DNA of 64,000 bases from assembly GCA_011799875.1 (NCBI GenBank), contig CM022299.1, forward strand, positions 355,770,782-355,834,781. The letters run 5' to 3'. This document shows positions 11,606 to 24,375 of this stretch, piece by piece. A program made the position numbers and the translations under genes. This stretch comes from Thinopyrum elongatum (taxonomy: Eukaryota; Streptophyta; Magnoliopsida; Poales; Poaceae). The notes beneath the pieces were generated by a model, which made no database searches, was not told the DNA's origin, and saw nothing but the letters and a program-made list of their open reading frames with translations. How positions within the stretch are numbered: the stretch's first letter is position 1; each line of letters begins with the position of its first letter.

Positions 11606-12799
11606 ATGGTTGAAGAACCACCCAAAATCTATCATACTCCTGAAGCTTTTTACTTGGATCATCTTCGATCCCTTTGTGCTCGTGCTGAAAACCCAACTAG
11701 CTTAGTTGAGGGAAGATCATTAGATGAGCATGCTTATTATGTGCGACACCGCTTATCTCAAAAAGGGAAACTTTTATGGCATCAAATTAATACTATGCAA
11801 TGCTATGCTTGGAATTTATGTGAATTATATGATTTTACTTGTTGTTCTGAAGACCCTAAGAAACACCTTCGCTACCAGTGTGAGTTTAGTGATAATGGAA
11901 TATTATCTTCTTATGCCAAGGGTTTTTATAATTACTATGATGTTCAACAAATTGAAGAATTTGTTGCTTTTAAGGGTGCTTATGAAATTGCTTCTTTGAT
12001 TGAAAAGTATGATGCTAGTCTTTACAAATCTAAATTTTTTGCCATACTTAAATATTGCTATGAGAATTATGCTTCTAATGCTTACGTTAAACCATATATT
12101 GAGGACTCCTCCGTCCAAGATGAGACTAATATTTTGCAGAAAACTATGGAAGAAGAAATTGATGACACTGTGAGCTCATTAGATGAAAAAGATGAGGAGG
12201 AGAGCAAAGAACAAAAGGAGGAAGAGCGGATTAGCTACCCGTGCCCACCTTCTAATGAGAGTAACTCTTCAACTCATACATTGTTTAATTTCCCTTCATG
12301 CTTACCGAAGGATGAATGCTATGTTGATTGCTATGATCCCTTGGATTCGTTTGAAATATCCCTTTTTGATGAACTTGATGCTTCCTATGCTTGTGGCCAT
12401 GATGCCAATATGAATTATGCTTATGGAGATGTACTTGCTATAGTTCCTTATGTTAAGAATGAAATTGTTGCTATTGCACCCACTCATGATAGTCCTATTA
12501 TCTTTTTGAATTCTCCCAACTACACTATATCGGAGAAGTTTGCGCTTATTAAGGATTATATTGACGGGTTGCGTTTTACTACTACACATGATGATTTTGA
12601 TGGTTATAATATGCATGTGCTTGCTGCTCCTACTTGCAATTATTATGAGAAAGGAACTACATCTCCGCCTCTCTATGTTTCCAATACGATAAAATTGCAA
12701 GAAACTGCTTATACTGTGCATTGGCCTTTACTTGATGTGCATGAATTGTTCTTTTATGACATGCCGATGCATAGGAAGAGAGTTAGACTTTGTCGTTAG
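11606..12799 (+). CDS. single ORF of element 1, unrecognised protein
   Basis: The frame opens at ATG 11606 and runs 397 codons to TAG 12799. An in-frame ATG at 11555 precedes it by 51 bases and is separated only by a TAA at 11600. That stop could be a decayed CAA, so the ancestral protein may have begun at 11555 with a basic MCRKRK start. I see no zinc knuckle, protease DTG/DLG, RT or integrase motif. Residues about 1-170 are rich in Tyr, Leu and Cys and look helical. Residues about 185-215 are a strongly acidic and lysine-rich linker. The C-terminal 150 residues contain NYYEKG...PLYV and end in MPMHRKRVRL. A similar C-terminal pattern occurs in element 4 at 63403-63972. It could be a highly diverged gag-like protein. 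Confidence 0.7.
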   Translation: MVEEPPKIYHTPEAFYLDHLRSLCARAENPTSLVEGRSLDEHAYYVRHRLSQKGKLLWHQINTMQCYAWNLCELYDFTCCSEDPKKHLRYQCEFSDNGILSSYAKGFYNYYDVQQIEEFVAFKGAYEIASLIEKYDASLYKSKFFAILKYCYENYASNAYVKPYIEDSSVQDETNILQKTMEEEIDDTVSSLDEKDEEESKEQKEEERISYPCPPSNESNSSTHTLFNFPSCLPKDECYVDCYDPLDSFEISLFDELDASYACGHDANMNYAYGDVLAIVPYVKNEIVAIAPTHDSPIIFLNSPNYTISEKFALIKDYIDGLRFTTTHDDFDGYNMHVLAAPTCNYYEKGTTSPPLYVSNTIKLQETAYTVHWPLLDVHELFFYDMPMHRKRVRLCR

Positions 12800-13698
12800 T
12801 TGATAAATGTTACTTTGTGCTCACTACTAAATTACAAACCATTGTTAATTAAAATTGGCTTTGATATACCTTGGGATCCGGGTGGATCAATTACTTAAGC
12901 ACTATATGCCTAGCTTAATGGCTTTAAAGAAAGTGCTGCCAGGGAGACAACCCGGAAGTTTTAGAGAGTCATTTTGTTTCTGTTGTGTGCTTTTATATAG
13001 TTTAAAAACAAAAAAATATATAGGGGAACCTAAAAACTTTTCAAAAAGAAAAGCGAAAGTGAGAAAGACGAGCATTGTTAAAGTGGGAGCTAGCCTTGAA
13101 CTTTGTTCATGCCCATGGAAACTTTGTGAACCTTGATTACAGAAACTTTTAAATAAAAATAATTATCCCCTTGTAGAAATCCATTGTATTATAAAAATAA
13201 TGTGCCAAGATTTGCCTTTAGGATGATTAGATTGCTTGTTTGGTGTGTGCAGTGCAAAAACAGAAAATTTTGCCATAGTGTGTGAATTTAAGTTTTTAGT
13301 TGGAAAGTGAAAAAAATCTGAAATTGTTACACAGTACTTATATGAATTTTTTTTATTTTTTCCTAATTTTTCAGAATTTTTGGAGTTAGAGAAGTATAGT
13401 GAATATTCAGATTATTACAGACTGTTCTGTTTTAGACAGATTCTGTTTTTGATGCATTGTTTTGCTAGTTTTGATGAAACTATCGATTGTATCGTTGGTA
13501 TAAGACATGGAGAAGTTAGAATATAGTAGTTAAAATGAAAAAATAAAATATGAATGGGTTTTCAATAGTACTTAAAGTGGTGATTTGTTTTATTATACTA
13601 ACGGATCTCATGAGGGTTTTGTTAAGTTTTGTGTGATTGAAGTTTTCAAGTTTTGGGTGAGATCATGATGGATGAAGGAATAAGGAGTGGCAAGAGCC

Positions 13699-13770
13699 TA
13701 AGCTTGGGGATGCCCGAGGCACACCAAGGTAATATTCAAGGACTCCCAAGCAACTAAGCTTGGGGATGCC
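13699..13770 (+). repeat. two internal copies of the polypurine-tract motif
   Basis: The 15-mer taagcttggggatgc occurs at 13699-13713 and 13755-13769, each followed by a further c. It is identical to the true polypurine tract at 15968-15982. They are 2.2 kb upstream of the 3' LTR and could act as extra plus-strand priming sites; that role is inference. Confidence 0.85.
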
Positions 13771-13932
13771 CCGGAAGGCATCCCCTCTTTCTTCTAACGA
13801 TCATCGGTAATTTTACTTGGAGCTATATTTTTATTCGTCACATGATATGCGTAAATCTTGGAGCGTCGTGTGCTTTTTATTTTTCTTTTAATAATGCATC
13901 ATGCTGGTATGAGATAGTCCTTGGTTGATTTA

Positions 13933-14153
13933 TAGAATGCTTCATGCACTTCACTTATATCTTTTGAGTATGGCTTCATAGAATGCTTCATGTGCTTCGC
14001 TTATATCATTTGAAGTTTGGATTGCCTGTTTCTCTATGCATAGAAAACCGCCATTTGTAGAATGCTCTTTTGCTTCACTTATATTTGTTAGAGCGTGGGC
14101 ATATCTTTTGTAAAAATAATTAAACGCTCATGCTTCACTTATATCTATTTAGA
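13933..14153 (+). repeat. degenerate tandem repeats containing gcttcacttatat
   Basis: Four units of about 30-37 bases share the core tagaatgcttcatg...cttcacttatatc, at 13933-13968, 13979-14015, 14058-14091 and 14123-14153. Spacing is irregular. Related units are in element 4 near 61806-61862 (opposite strand). Function unknown. Confidence 0.75.
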
Positions 14154-15967
14154 GAGTTATCAGGAATTGGTCATTCACATGGTTAGTCATTAAATCCTAC
14201 ATAAAACTTGTAGATCATTGAATATGATATGTTTGATTACTTGCAATAGTTTTGCGATATAAATATGGTGATATTAGAGTCATGCTAGTGAGTAATTGTC
14301 GATTGGTAGAAATACTTGTGTTAAGGGTTGTGATTCCCGAAGCATGCACGTATGGTGAACCGTTATGTGATGAAGTTGGAGCATGATTTATTTTTTGATT
14401 GTCTTCCTTATGAGTGGCGGTCGGGGACGAGCGATGGTCTTTTCCTACCAATCTATCCCCCTAGGAGCATGCGTGTAGTACTTTGTTTCGATAGCTAATA
14501 GATTTTTGAAATAAGTTTGTGAGTTCTATATGACTAATGTTGAGTCCATGGATTATACGTAGTCTCACCCTTCCACCATTGCTAGCCTCTTCGGTACCAT
14601 GCATTGCCCTTTCTCACCTCGAGAGTCGGTGCAAACTTCACCGGTGCATCCAAACCCCGTGATATGATACGCTCTATCACACATAAGCCTCCTTATATCT
14701 TCCTCAAAACAACCACCATACCTACCTATCATGGCATTTCCATAGCCATTCCGAGATATATTGCCATGCAACTTCCATCATCATCATATACATGACTTGA
14801 GCATTCATTGTCATATTGCTTTGCATGATCGTAAGATAGCTAGCATGATATTTTCATGGCTTGTCTGTTTTTTGATATCTTTGCTACGCTAGATCATTTC
14901 ACGTCCTGGTACACCGCCAGAGGCATTCATATAGAGTCATATTTTGTTTTAGTATCGAGTTGTAATATTGAGTTGTAAGTAAATAAAAGTGTGATGATCA
15001 TCATTATTAGAGCATTGTCCCAGTGAGGAAAGGATGATGGAAGCTATGATTCCCTCACAAGTTGGGATGAGTCTCCGGACTTTATTAAAAATAAAAGAGG
15101 CCAAAGAAGCCCAAATAAAAAAAAGAGGCCAAAGAAGCCCACCAAAAAGAAAAAAAAAGAGAGAGAAAAATAAATAAAAATGAGGGAAAAGAGAGAAGGG
15201 ACAATGTTACTATCCTTTTTCCACACTTGTGCTTCAGAGTAGCACCATGTTCTTCATATAGAGAGTCTCTTGAGTTATCACTTTCATATACTAGTGGGAA
15301 TTTTCATTATAGAACTTGGCTTGTATATTCCGATGATGGGCTTCCTCGAATGCCCGAGGTCTTCATGAGCAAGCAAGTTGGATGCACACCCACTTAGTTT
15401 TCAGTTTGAGCTTTCATACACTTATAGCTCTTAGTGCATCCGTTGCATGGCAATCCCTACTCCTCACATTGACATCAATTGATGGGCATCTCCATAGCCC
15501 ATTGATTAGCCGCGTCGATGTGAGACTTTCTTGCTTTTTGTCTTCTCCACACAACCTCCACCATCATATTCTATTCCACCTATAGTGCTATATCCATGGC
15601 TCACGCTCGTGTATTGCGTGAAAGTTGAAAAGGCTTGAGAACATTAAAAGTATCAAATAATTGCTTGGCTTGTCATCGGGGTTGTGCATGATGAAATACT
15701 TTGTGTGGTGAAGATGGAGCATAGCCAGACTATATGATTTTGTAGGGATAACTTTCTTTGGCCATGTTATTTTGAGAAGACATGATTGCTTTATTAGTAT
15801 GCTTGAAGTATTATTGTCTTTATGTCAAATGATAGACTATTGCTTTGAATAACTCGTATCTTAATATTCATGCCATGATTAGATTATATGATCAAGATTA
15901 TGCTAGGTAGCATTCCACATCAAAAATTATCTTTTTATCATTTACCTACTCGAGGACGAGCAGGAAT

Positions 15968-15982
15968 TAAGCTTGGGGATGC
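15968..15982 (+). other. polypurine tract of element 1
   Basis: The sequence taagcttggggatgc directly abuts the 3' LTR start tgatacg. The same 15-mer is the polypurine tract of element 4 (reverse strand, 60249-60263). Confidence 0.85.
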
Positions 15983-16572
15983 TGATACGTCTCTGTCGTA
16001 TCTATAATTTTTGATTGTTTCATGCCAATATTCTACAACTTTTATATACTTTTGGCAACTTTTTATATTATTTTTGGGACTAACATATTGATCTAGTGCG
16101 CAGTGCCAGTTCCTGTTTGTTGCTTGTTTTTTGTTTCGCAGAATATCCATACCAAACGATGTCCAAACATGATAAAAACTTACGGAGATTTTTTTTGGAA
16201 TATATGTGATTTTTGGGAATTGGAATCAACGCGACACGATGCCCGAGGCGGCGGCAAGGCAGGGGGTGCGCCCTGGACCCTTGTGGCCACCCCGTAAGGC
16301 GGTAGATGCCCTTCTTCCGCCGCAAGAAAGCTAATATCCGGATAAAAGTCGTGTTAAAATTTCAGCCCAATTGGAGTTACAGATCTCCGGGAATTTAAGA
16401 AAAGGTGAAAGGCCAGAATCTGGGAGCGTAGAAACAGAAGGAAACAGAGAGAGAGAGAGAGAGAGAGAGATCCAATCTCGGAGGGGCTCCCGCCCCTCCG
16501 CCGCCATGGAGGCCAAGGACTAGAGGGGAAACCCTCCTCCCATCTAGGGGGAGGTCAAGGAAGAAGAAGAAG
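15983..16572 (+). mobile_element. 3' LTR of element 1, first 590 bases only
   Basis: The LTR is colinear with 9921-10500 and then breaks inside an AAG microsatellite (16561-16572). The next bases, tggagacatatca, are the inverted first 13 bases of element 2's LTR and belong to another sequence. The missing remainder is at about 41183-42115. Bases 16389-16572 are repeated directly at about 41005-41183. Confidence 0.88.
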
Positions 16573-17851
16573 TGGAGACATATCAATTCCCCAAGCTTAC
16601 CTCATTGCTTGTCCTCAAGAAATTTAGTTGACAAACTAAAAGTGACAATAAAACTAAACTTTTACAAACTCTGTTTGATCTTGTTGCTGCCAATATGTCT
16701 AACCAATGTTCAGGTTTTTCAGCAAAGATTATGAACTAACCATATTCACAATCCACTTAGGTCCCACATTTACTCATATCAATAGCAATCAACTAGCGAG
16801 CAAATAAGATATCTCGGATGACAACACTTTTTGCAACATAGTCATGATATATATGACATAATGGTATCTCACTAGCCCTTTCTGAGACCGCAAAACATAA
16901 ATGTGAGCACCTCTGAAGTTCAAGCACTTACTAGACATTGTAATTCATGGCAAAAGAGATCCAGTCACACTCAATACAATATCTACTAATCCACAAGCAT
17001 ATAAATGACAGTAGTGCTCTCCAGCTGATGCTTAATAAGAAGATTATGACTCAACAATAAAATTAAATGGATAGACCCTTCGCAGAAGGAAGCAGGGATT
17101 GCAGAGGTGCCAGAGCTCGAAGCTTTTTTAAACAAAGGGAAATATTTTGAGAAGCATGCTTTCATTGTCAACGTAACAACCGAGAGATCTCACTATCTTC
17201 CATGCTAGACACATTATAGATGGATCCCAAACAGAATGGTAAAGTTTTACTCCCCCTCCACCAACAACACAAGCCATGGCTAGCCGAATCCTCGGGTACC
17301 CTCCATACCAACAACAATCAAGGGGAGTTTTGTTCATTATTAATTTGATTTTGATGTTGATCATAGGACTGGGCATCCCTATTACCAACCACTTTCTCGT
17401 GAATGACAAGTGAATCAACACTCATCGTGAGAATAACCCACCTAGTATGAAGATACTCACAGCCCCCTGTCGCTACATGAGCGATTCAGCATACAAAACA
17501 GATTATTATTTGAAGATTTAGAGTTTGGCACATGCAAATTTACTTGTAACGGCAGGTAAATACCGATATGTAGGTATTGTGGACTCGTATGGAAATAACT
17601 TGGGTTTGAAGGAAGTGGATGCACAAGGATAATCCCGCTTAGTACTAGCGAAGGCTAGCAAATAGATTGACGAGCGACCAATTAGAGAGCAACAATTGTC
17701 ATACCATGCATGGATATTAATAACATTGGGTACAGGCAAGAGTAGATATGAATCACCATGAACATAAATATCGTGGAGGCTATGTTGGTTTTGATTCAAC
17801 TACATGCGTGAACATGTGCCAAGTCAAGCCGCTTGAATTATTCAGAGGAGG
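16573..17851 (-). mobile_element. inverted copy of element 2's 3' internal region
   Basis: This is the reverse complement of 42116-43418 with scattered one-base differences. It begins in 13 bases of element 2's LTR, followed by the polypurine tract complement, and ends with ggagg (17847-17851), the complement of the cctcc target site. No coding frame is supported. Confidence 0.85.
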
Positions 17852-18652
17852 TGATACCCAAGTTAGGGGATGAGTTGTAGCCTTTCTCGATAAATAAGAG
17901 TGTCGAACCAACGAGGAGCTAAAGGAAGGATTTGTATTCCCTTCAAGTTCTATCGACCACCGATACAACTCTACGCGCACTTAACGTTCTCTTTACCTAG
18001 AACAAGTATGAAACTAAAGTACTTTGTAGGCGTGATAGGATATGTTGCAAATAAAGAAATAAATCTAGGGGCTGTTTAGATAAAAAATACTAAGTTAGTT
18101 TTAGTAGAGACTTTTTGTCACAAGAAAGTTATTTGTCCCTAGGCAGTCGATAACTAGACCGGTAATCATTATTGCAATTTTATATGAGGGAGAGGCATAA
18201 GCTAACATACTTTCTCCTTGGATCATATGCACTTATGATTGGAACTCTAGCAAGCATCCGCAACTACTAAGATCATTAAGGTAAAACCCAACCATAGCTT
18301 ATAAGGTATCAAGTCCTCTTTATTCCCATACGCAAACAACCTACTTACTCGGTCTATGCTTCTGTCACTCACCCACCCACCATAAGCGAATCATGAACAA
18401 TTGCAAACCCTACAGGCGGGATCCCTCACGCTTGCGCGACACGGAGACACCATAGGACAGCACCAATAATAAACATGCAACTCAAACCAATCATGATCGT
18501 CAATCAACCAATAGGACAAAACGGATCTACTCAACATCATAAGATAGCCATACATCATTGGGAAATAATATATAGCGTTGAGCACCATGTTTAGTAGAGA
18601 TTACAGCAGGGAGAAGAGGTGTTACACTGCTGCATAGAGGGGAGAGAGTTGG
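17852..18652 (-). mobile_element. inverted copy of the 3' half of element 1's LTR
   Basis: It starts at tgataccc, the inverted LTR end, and runs to the gagagagttggt motif, where homology stops at 18652/18653. It matches 41303-42115 inverted. The next base belongs to an unrelated LTR, so this is a second artificial-looking junction. Confidence 0.85.
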
Positions 18653-19002
18653 TATATCCATAAATAATTTTGATTCTTCCTTTTCTATCTCTTATTTCAT
18701 GATTATTTTAGACCTCATATTTCTTATTCGAATCTTTGGTTTAGTAGGGCCACTAGATCGATTTTTCTCGCCATGGGAAGAGAAGTGGCTTGTGATGGAG
18801 TTCGATCTTGCGGTTTCCTTATCCCAGTTGACAGAAGGGGCAGCAAGACACGCATTGTATCGTTGCTATTAGGATATCAAGAATGGGTCTATTCCTACAT
18901 GAATAGATCCGTCAACATCAGTCATTCGTTATTATTGCATTACTCTCGTTTCCTTGCCATTACTTATACCCACTTTAAGATTTTTGCATGCTGGATATTG
19001 GC

Positions 19003-22000
19003 TGTATGACGCAACCAGTATAGGGGATCTATCAGAGTCCTTTCGCTAAGTAAGAGTGTCAACCAACAAGGAAGCAGAAGGAAATGACCAGCGTTTTTCA
19101 GTCAAGCGTATTCGTGCAGCACCTGAAATTATCGGGTAACAGCATGGTTGTGTGATAAATAATTTGTAACGGGTTAACAAGAACAAAAGAACTAAGAGGT
19201 GCCACAAGTGCCCAATCCTTTGTTTGCAAAGGACCAAGGCCTGGACTAATACCTTATATAAAGCAAGCGTCCGAGGACACATGGGAATTACGTCAGCTAG
19301 TTTTTTTTTTTCATCCCATTGCTTCCACTTATTTTGAAAATCGGTACTATTGATAATTTCGATAATGGGGATGTACCCGGTTGCTGGGTGCTTTCTTCCT
19401 GGACAAGCCTCCCACTTATAACTAACCCCTCTCGCAGGCAGTCCGCAACTACGAAAGAAGAATATAGATAAATCTAAACCATAGCATATGAAACATATGG
19501 ATCCAAATGCTTGACCCTTCACGAGCAAAACGCAAAAACAGGGTTTACAGCTTCTGTCACTCTAGCACCATCATCCTACTATTACTCTTCCCAATCTTCC
19601 GCCCAGGCCCAAGATCATGTGAAGTGGCATGTGTCGACGTTTCACAATAACAACACTAGAGAAAAGACAACATACCCTCTCATCAAAATATCGACGAATC
19701 CCAATTTTCAACATGATTCTTATAACAGACCTCTCCATGTCCTCAGGAACAAAGAACTACTGCACAAAGCATATTCAGTTCATACTATAGGGAGTATAAT
19801 AATCATAAGGATCGAACATTGATCTTCCACCGAATAAACTAACTTGCCACTCAACTACAAGGAGGAAATCAACACTAATTGCAACCACATGTCCAATCTG
19901 AGTTTTGAGAACGATCGGATACAAGAGAACTGGGTTTAAGAGAGATGGTACTGTGAAGATATTTAGTGGATATTGACCCCTCTCGATTGAGAGGATCGTT
20001 GGTGATCCGATGGCTTCGATTCCCCCTCCCGGAGAAGTTTCTCGGCCAGACAGCTCCCGCCGGAAGCCTCTAGATGAGTTCTGCCCAGGTTCCGCCTCAG
20101 ACGGCGGCGCTTGTCCCGAAAGCTTCCTTCTGATTTTTTCTAGGTCAAAAACACATATAATGCAGAAGATGGGCACGGGGGCCTGCCAGGTGGCCCACAG
20201 GCAAGGGAGGCAGCGCCCAGGGTGGGTAGGCGCGCACCCCCCACCCTTGTGGAGTGCGGTGGGCCCCCTCTGTGCGTTCTTTGCCCATATTTTGTTATAT
20301 ATTCTAAATAATTCTCCGTGAAGTTTCAGACTTTGTGGAGTTCGCAGAATAGTTCTAATATTTGCTCCTTTTCCAGTCCAGAATTCCAACTGCCCGGCAT
20401 TCTCTCCCTTCATGTAACCTTGTAAAATAAGAGAGAAAAGCATACTATTGTCCTAGAATAGTGTAATAACAACCCATAATGCCAATTAAATATCAATAAT
20501 AAAAGCCAGGTGCAAAAATGGACAGTATCAACTCCCCCAAGCTTAAGACCTCTTTGTCCTCAAGGTACAGCCGAATCAAAAAATATGTCCACATGTTAGA
20601 GAAGAGGTGTGAGTAAAATAAATATGGACATGAGTGTGCTCATGATCATCTTTAGAACACGACAAATATTTTGCATATAATTTCGTATGCTAAATTAACA
20701 ATTCATTCACAAGGTAAAGTAGAATCAAAAACCTTCATGAAAACTAACAAACTATGATCCCGTCGTGTGAAAAGCAATTGCAATTTATCAAACATCGTAC
20801 AGAGCAATTCAAGAGCTTTTTCAGACAAGTCCACATACTCAACTTCATTTAGTCTCTTTCACAAATTGCTAAACTCACGCGATACTTATGGGTTCAACAG
20901 TTTCACTCGGAACACAGAGAAGACGTGGGCTTAATAGTTTGCCTCCCAACCTTTTACCTGCAAGGGTAATGTCAACAATAATAATTTATGGATAACCTAC
21001 ATCCGATGTGGATTAAGATATCCGGATCCTCTTCTCCAACACATAGTGCTTGCAAAAACAATGTAGCGACCCGACCCGAATGGATCGATCTCGTGTTCAA
21101 GTGTCAATCCCTGCGATCGGTAATTGCTGACACACAACGTACTTGGGGATTATATGACAGAGAGTAGCAATCACTCACACGTATTTACAACAGAATGTCC
21201 CTACAAAAGAGAACTGCTACAATCAACTAAAATGGCTTAAAGGCCATCTCCAAATAAGATAACAGCGGAGGCTTGAAAGATAAAGTGAGTCTTCAACTCC
21301 AACGGCATAGCTGAGTGGCCACGACAACCGACCTAGCCACACGACTTACTCTTCGTCTGAAAGTCTGCAACATTGATACGTTGCAGCCCGAAACGAGGTC
21401 AGCACATGGAATATGCTGGCAATATAACACAGTAGAAGCAATGAACAGAATAAATGCTAATCACAGCATTATTTGGCGTGGTGGAAAAGCCTTAGTGTTA
21501 TAACTGTTTTTGCGAAGCCAATTTTCGCCGACACAAAGGATATATGTTATTTACTATCATGTGTGGTTGTGAACATTGAGAAGCAAATCCCCTCTCAATT
21601 CCAATTAAAAGATTAGTAATCTCCAACAAATTAATTTTAGAGTGATGGGATTCAATAGGATGATCCAAGAACAGGATACTCAAGATGTCCATAAACCGGG
21701 GACACGTGCTAATCATGATTAGTTTGTACACTCGCAAGAAAGGAGGTTGTGCACTTTTCCCCACAAGACTCGATCTCTATCCTCGTTGGATTTCGCGCAC
21801 AACATGAGGTTGTTGATAAACAGGATGACCGAGACACGTCTTTCAAGAAACAATTTTTTACTCTGTACTTCTGGGTAGGACAGTGTACCCACTCCTTTCC
21901 CTCATATACTTGCTTAGCCTACCTGAAACGAGGTCATGAAATACTAACTATGCTAGAGCCACAGAATAGGCTTGTTGCTTGCACCGGAAGTTTACTAGCT

Positions 22001-24375
22001 AATAATCTTATTATCCCCTTGCAGGTCCTGGGTGGCGGACCGTAGGAGGATCACACGGTATACCCCGGGATTCCCCTATGACAAACACTGGTATATCCCA
22101 GGTCCCCACAAGCAATCCACCCCGATGTGTATTACAGTTGCCACCATTAAGTTGAACCATTCTTAAAAATCTCACATCTGTCAAGGGAATCATCAAAAAC
22201 CATCCAGTCTAGCATAGCATGGCAACATAAGCATAGCGTGGAATAACTCACCAAGGTGTTTATATATAAAGGGCAATAGGTTTCTAACCTCATCATCTAC
22301 TTCCCCATACCAAAGTAATCACATCTAATCAGCAATATTTGTAGGTCGAAACAATGAATAAAAAAACTGGGCGGTAACGAAAGAAGTATGATCAATGTTA
22401 CTTGCCTTGTCGACGACTGCCAATCCTAGAGACCGTAGTAGAACGCTTTCGCACGCCGGGAATTCTATCGCAAACAAACAAATAGCTACATAAGTCAATC
22501 AAGCGAAGATGCCAGCGGGTAAAACCCAAATGATGAGAGACTAACCAGAAAGTTCAACTGAAGAACTCCGGTTTGCAAAAAGAATCGAAGCAAACGGAGC
22601 AACGAACTCAACTGCAGAAAGTAAGATAACAAGCTTCGATAATATCCTAGACTAAGTCAATTTTAACAGAGAAAATGGTTCAGTATTTTTAGTTTGTAAC
22701 AAACGAAGAGGGCTTCGAGACGAAGACTAGGGCGCTGACATCGCTGATTCCGAAAACGAGCGAACAGTTATACTAAAAAGAAAATCGAAATCAGAAACGC
22801 GATCGAAAATAATCGGGAAAATCGAGAAAAAGAAAACTAAACGAACAGGATAAACGAACGAACGTTCGATCTGTCTGCGTTAATAATCTGTGAAAACCAT
22901 TCGTTCAAACGCAAGTACGGACGAACGTCCGCTAAATAACTAAAACCGAACGGAAACCGATCTAAAAAAGAATAACCGGAATTTAAAAAAAACCGAATCC
23001 TAGATCTAGGGTTTTTTTAAAAACAAAACCGACGGTTTTCACGCGAAAACCGAGGGCGGCGGCTACCCCGGGTCGGGGGGACAGCGGGGCGGCGAGGCGA
23101 CGGGGAGGGTCGCGCGTTTGGAGGTCGGTACACATCGTTCTCTTGCGGGCGGGGAGAGGTGCGGCCGAGATCGAGGGCAGGCTGGTCTGGTCGCGGCGGA
23201 GAGCAGTCTCGGCGCTCTTACGGCGCGGCGAGGGCAGGCGGGCGGGGGCGGGCGGCTTGGGGCTCCAGGGGGGCCACAGGGGTTCGGCTTTTAAAGAGGG
23301 GGGAGGGGGTGGCGGCTCTGGGAGAGGGGGCGTACGGCGGCGGTCGGACTCCTCCGGCGGTCACGTCCTCCCGGCACGGGACGGGAATGGCGGCGCGGGG
23401 CGGTGTGGCCGGCCTGGGCTTCGGCCCATCGGTCCGGCGGATTTTTTTTTTTTAAATAATTACGCGCGAAGAAAAACAAATAAAAGAATACTAAACGGAC
23501 TCCAAAATTCGAAATAATTTCACCGTCCTCTAAAATCCACGGACAAGGTGTAAACATTTATTTGGGATCTATGCCAATTTTGAAAAAATGCATATTTTTC
23601 TAAATTCAAATAAAATTGCAAGTAAAATCAAATAAAATATTTTTTATTTTAATATTTTTCCTCCAATATTCCATTTTTTTGGAGAAGTCATGTTTATCCT
23701 CTCTCATATATTTTTTAATCATGAAATATTTCGGAGGAAAATAATTAACCAACAATTGATCCTGTTTTCAATATTTTTGAGAAAATTCAATATGAACAAC
23801 GGTGAATCCCCAACTCTCTCTGTCCTTAGTTGCCAGGGAGTTTCGAGGGATTGCAACACGAAACCTTGCATAAAATTATGATATGCATGGATGACCGTAT
23901 GTCATGACATTCCAAACTTAAAATTTGGGATTGTTGACAGAAAAGTGTAAAAAGGAAAGGTGAAGGATCACCATGGCTCTGTATAAGGGTTAAGATAGAA
24001 GTGAAGAATAAAGTGGCCCTTCGCAGAGGGAAGCAGAGGGTGTCATGCGCTTTTATGTGTGGATGCACAAATCCTTAATGCAAAAGAACGTCACTTTATA
24101 TTGCCGCTTGTGATAACAGAACTTTTATGGTTGGAACTTATTATTCCAAAAATTCTCCGTTGGAAGTTGAGGACTTTTGGAGTTTGCAGAAGTAGGTCTA
24201 TAATGATTTGCTCCTTTTCCGTCCCAGAATTCCAGCTGCCGGCATTCCCCTCTTCATGTAAACCTTGTAAAATAAGAGAGAAAAGGCATAAGTATTGCTA
24301 GAATGTTGTGTAAACAGCCCATAATGCAAATTAAATATCAATATATAAAAGTATGATGCAAATGGGACGTATCCA
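19003..24375 (-). mobile_element. inverted copy of the deleted gypsy element 53402-58711
   Basis: The 3' LTR copy is 19003-20530, followed by the polypurine tract complement and internal sequence (20531-21061). Then come the embedded large LTR (21062-23939), internal sequence (23940 to about 24139) and the truncated 5' LTR (to 24375). Flanks ttggc (18998-19002) and gcggc (24376-24380) are the inverted TSD, the first with an error relative to gtggc. Long open frames here (19046-19528 and 19775-20443, minus strand) lie in LTR sequence and are not genes. Confidence 0.82.
21062..23939 (-). mobile_element. inverted copy of the 2.8-kb solo LTR 53834-56658
   Basis: It begins tgtagcgacccgacccg and ends at gttgaca, with GC-rich sequence at 23050-23430. 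It matches 53834-56658 inverted. It is 53 bases longer because of small insertions, consistent with an indel-rich sequence. Confidence 0.82.

Larger units (their letters stand above)
12800..15967 (+). other. long noncoding 3' region of element 1
   Basis: No coding frame is supported over 3.2 kb. Landmarks are AT-rich sequence (13140-13620), two exact copies of the polypurine-tract motif (13699-13713 and 13755-13769), degenerate tandem repeats (13933-14153), and an A/G-rich stretch (15085-15200). It ends with ctactcgaggacgagcagg before the polypurine tract. The same order is seen, inverted, at 37225-40330, and in diverged form in element 4. Confidence 0.75.
9921..16572 (+). mobile_element. element 1, non-autonomous LTR retrotransposon inserted in element 2
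   Basis: A complete 5' LTR (9921-11434), tRNA-Asp primer site, one ORF, long noncoding region, polypurine tract and the first 590 bases of the 3' LTR are contiguous here. The rest of the 3' LTR is found at about 41183-42115, followed by cctcc, which equals the bases before the 5' LTR. The internal region (4.55 kb) encodes no protease, RT or integrase, so the element must be mobilised by an Athila-type partner. Over the first 190 bases the two LTRs differ at about a dozen sites, mostly transitions (counted by eye), which suggests an old insertion. Confidence 0.9.

Noticed and set aside
16441..16470. GA-dinucleotide run (also about 10385, 36695 and 41058)
   Set aside because: It is an ordinary microsatellite carried by the LTR of element 1; its repetition reflects the LTR copies.
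19046..20443. Two long minus-strand frames (160 and 222 codons)
   Set aside because: Both are inside an LTR copy, and the counterpart LTR at 57187-58711 does not keep the same frames.
23143..23557. Glycine/arginine-rich frames of the inverted arm
   Set aside because: This is the mirror of the GC block at 54330-54720, composition only.
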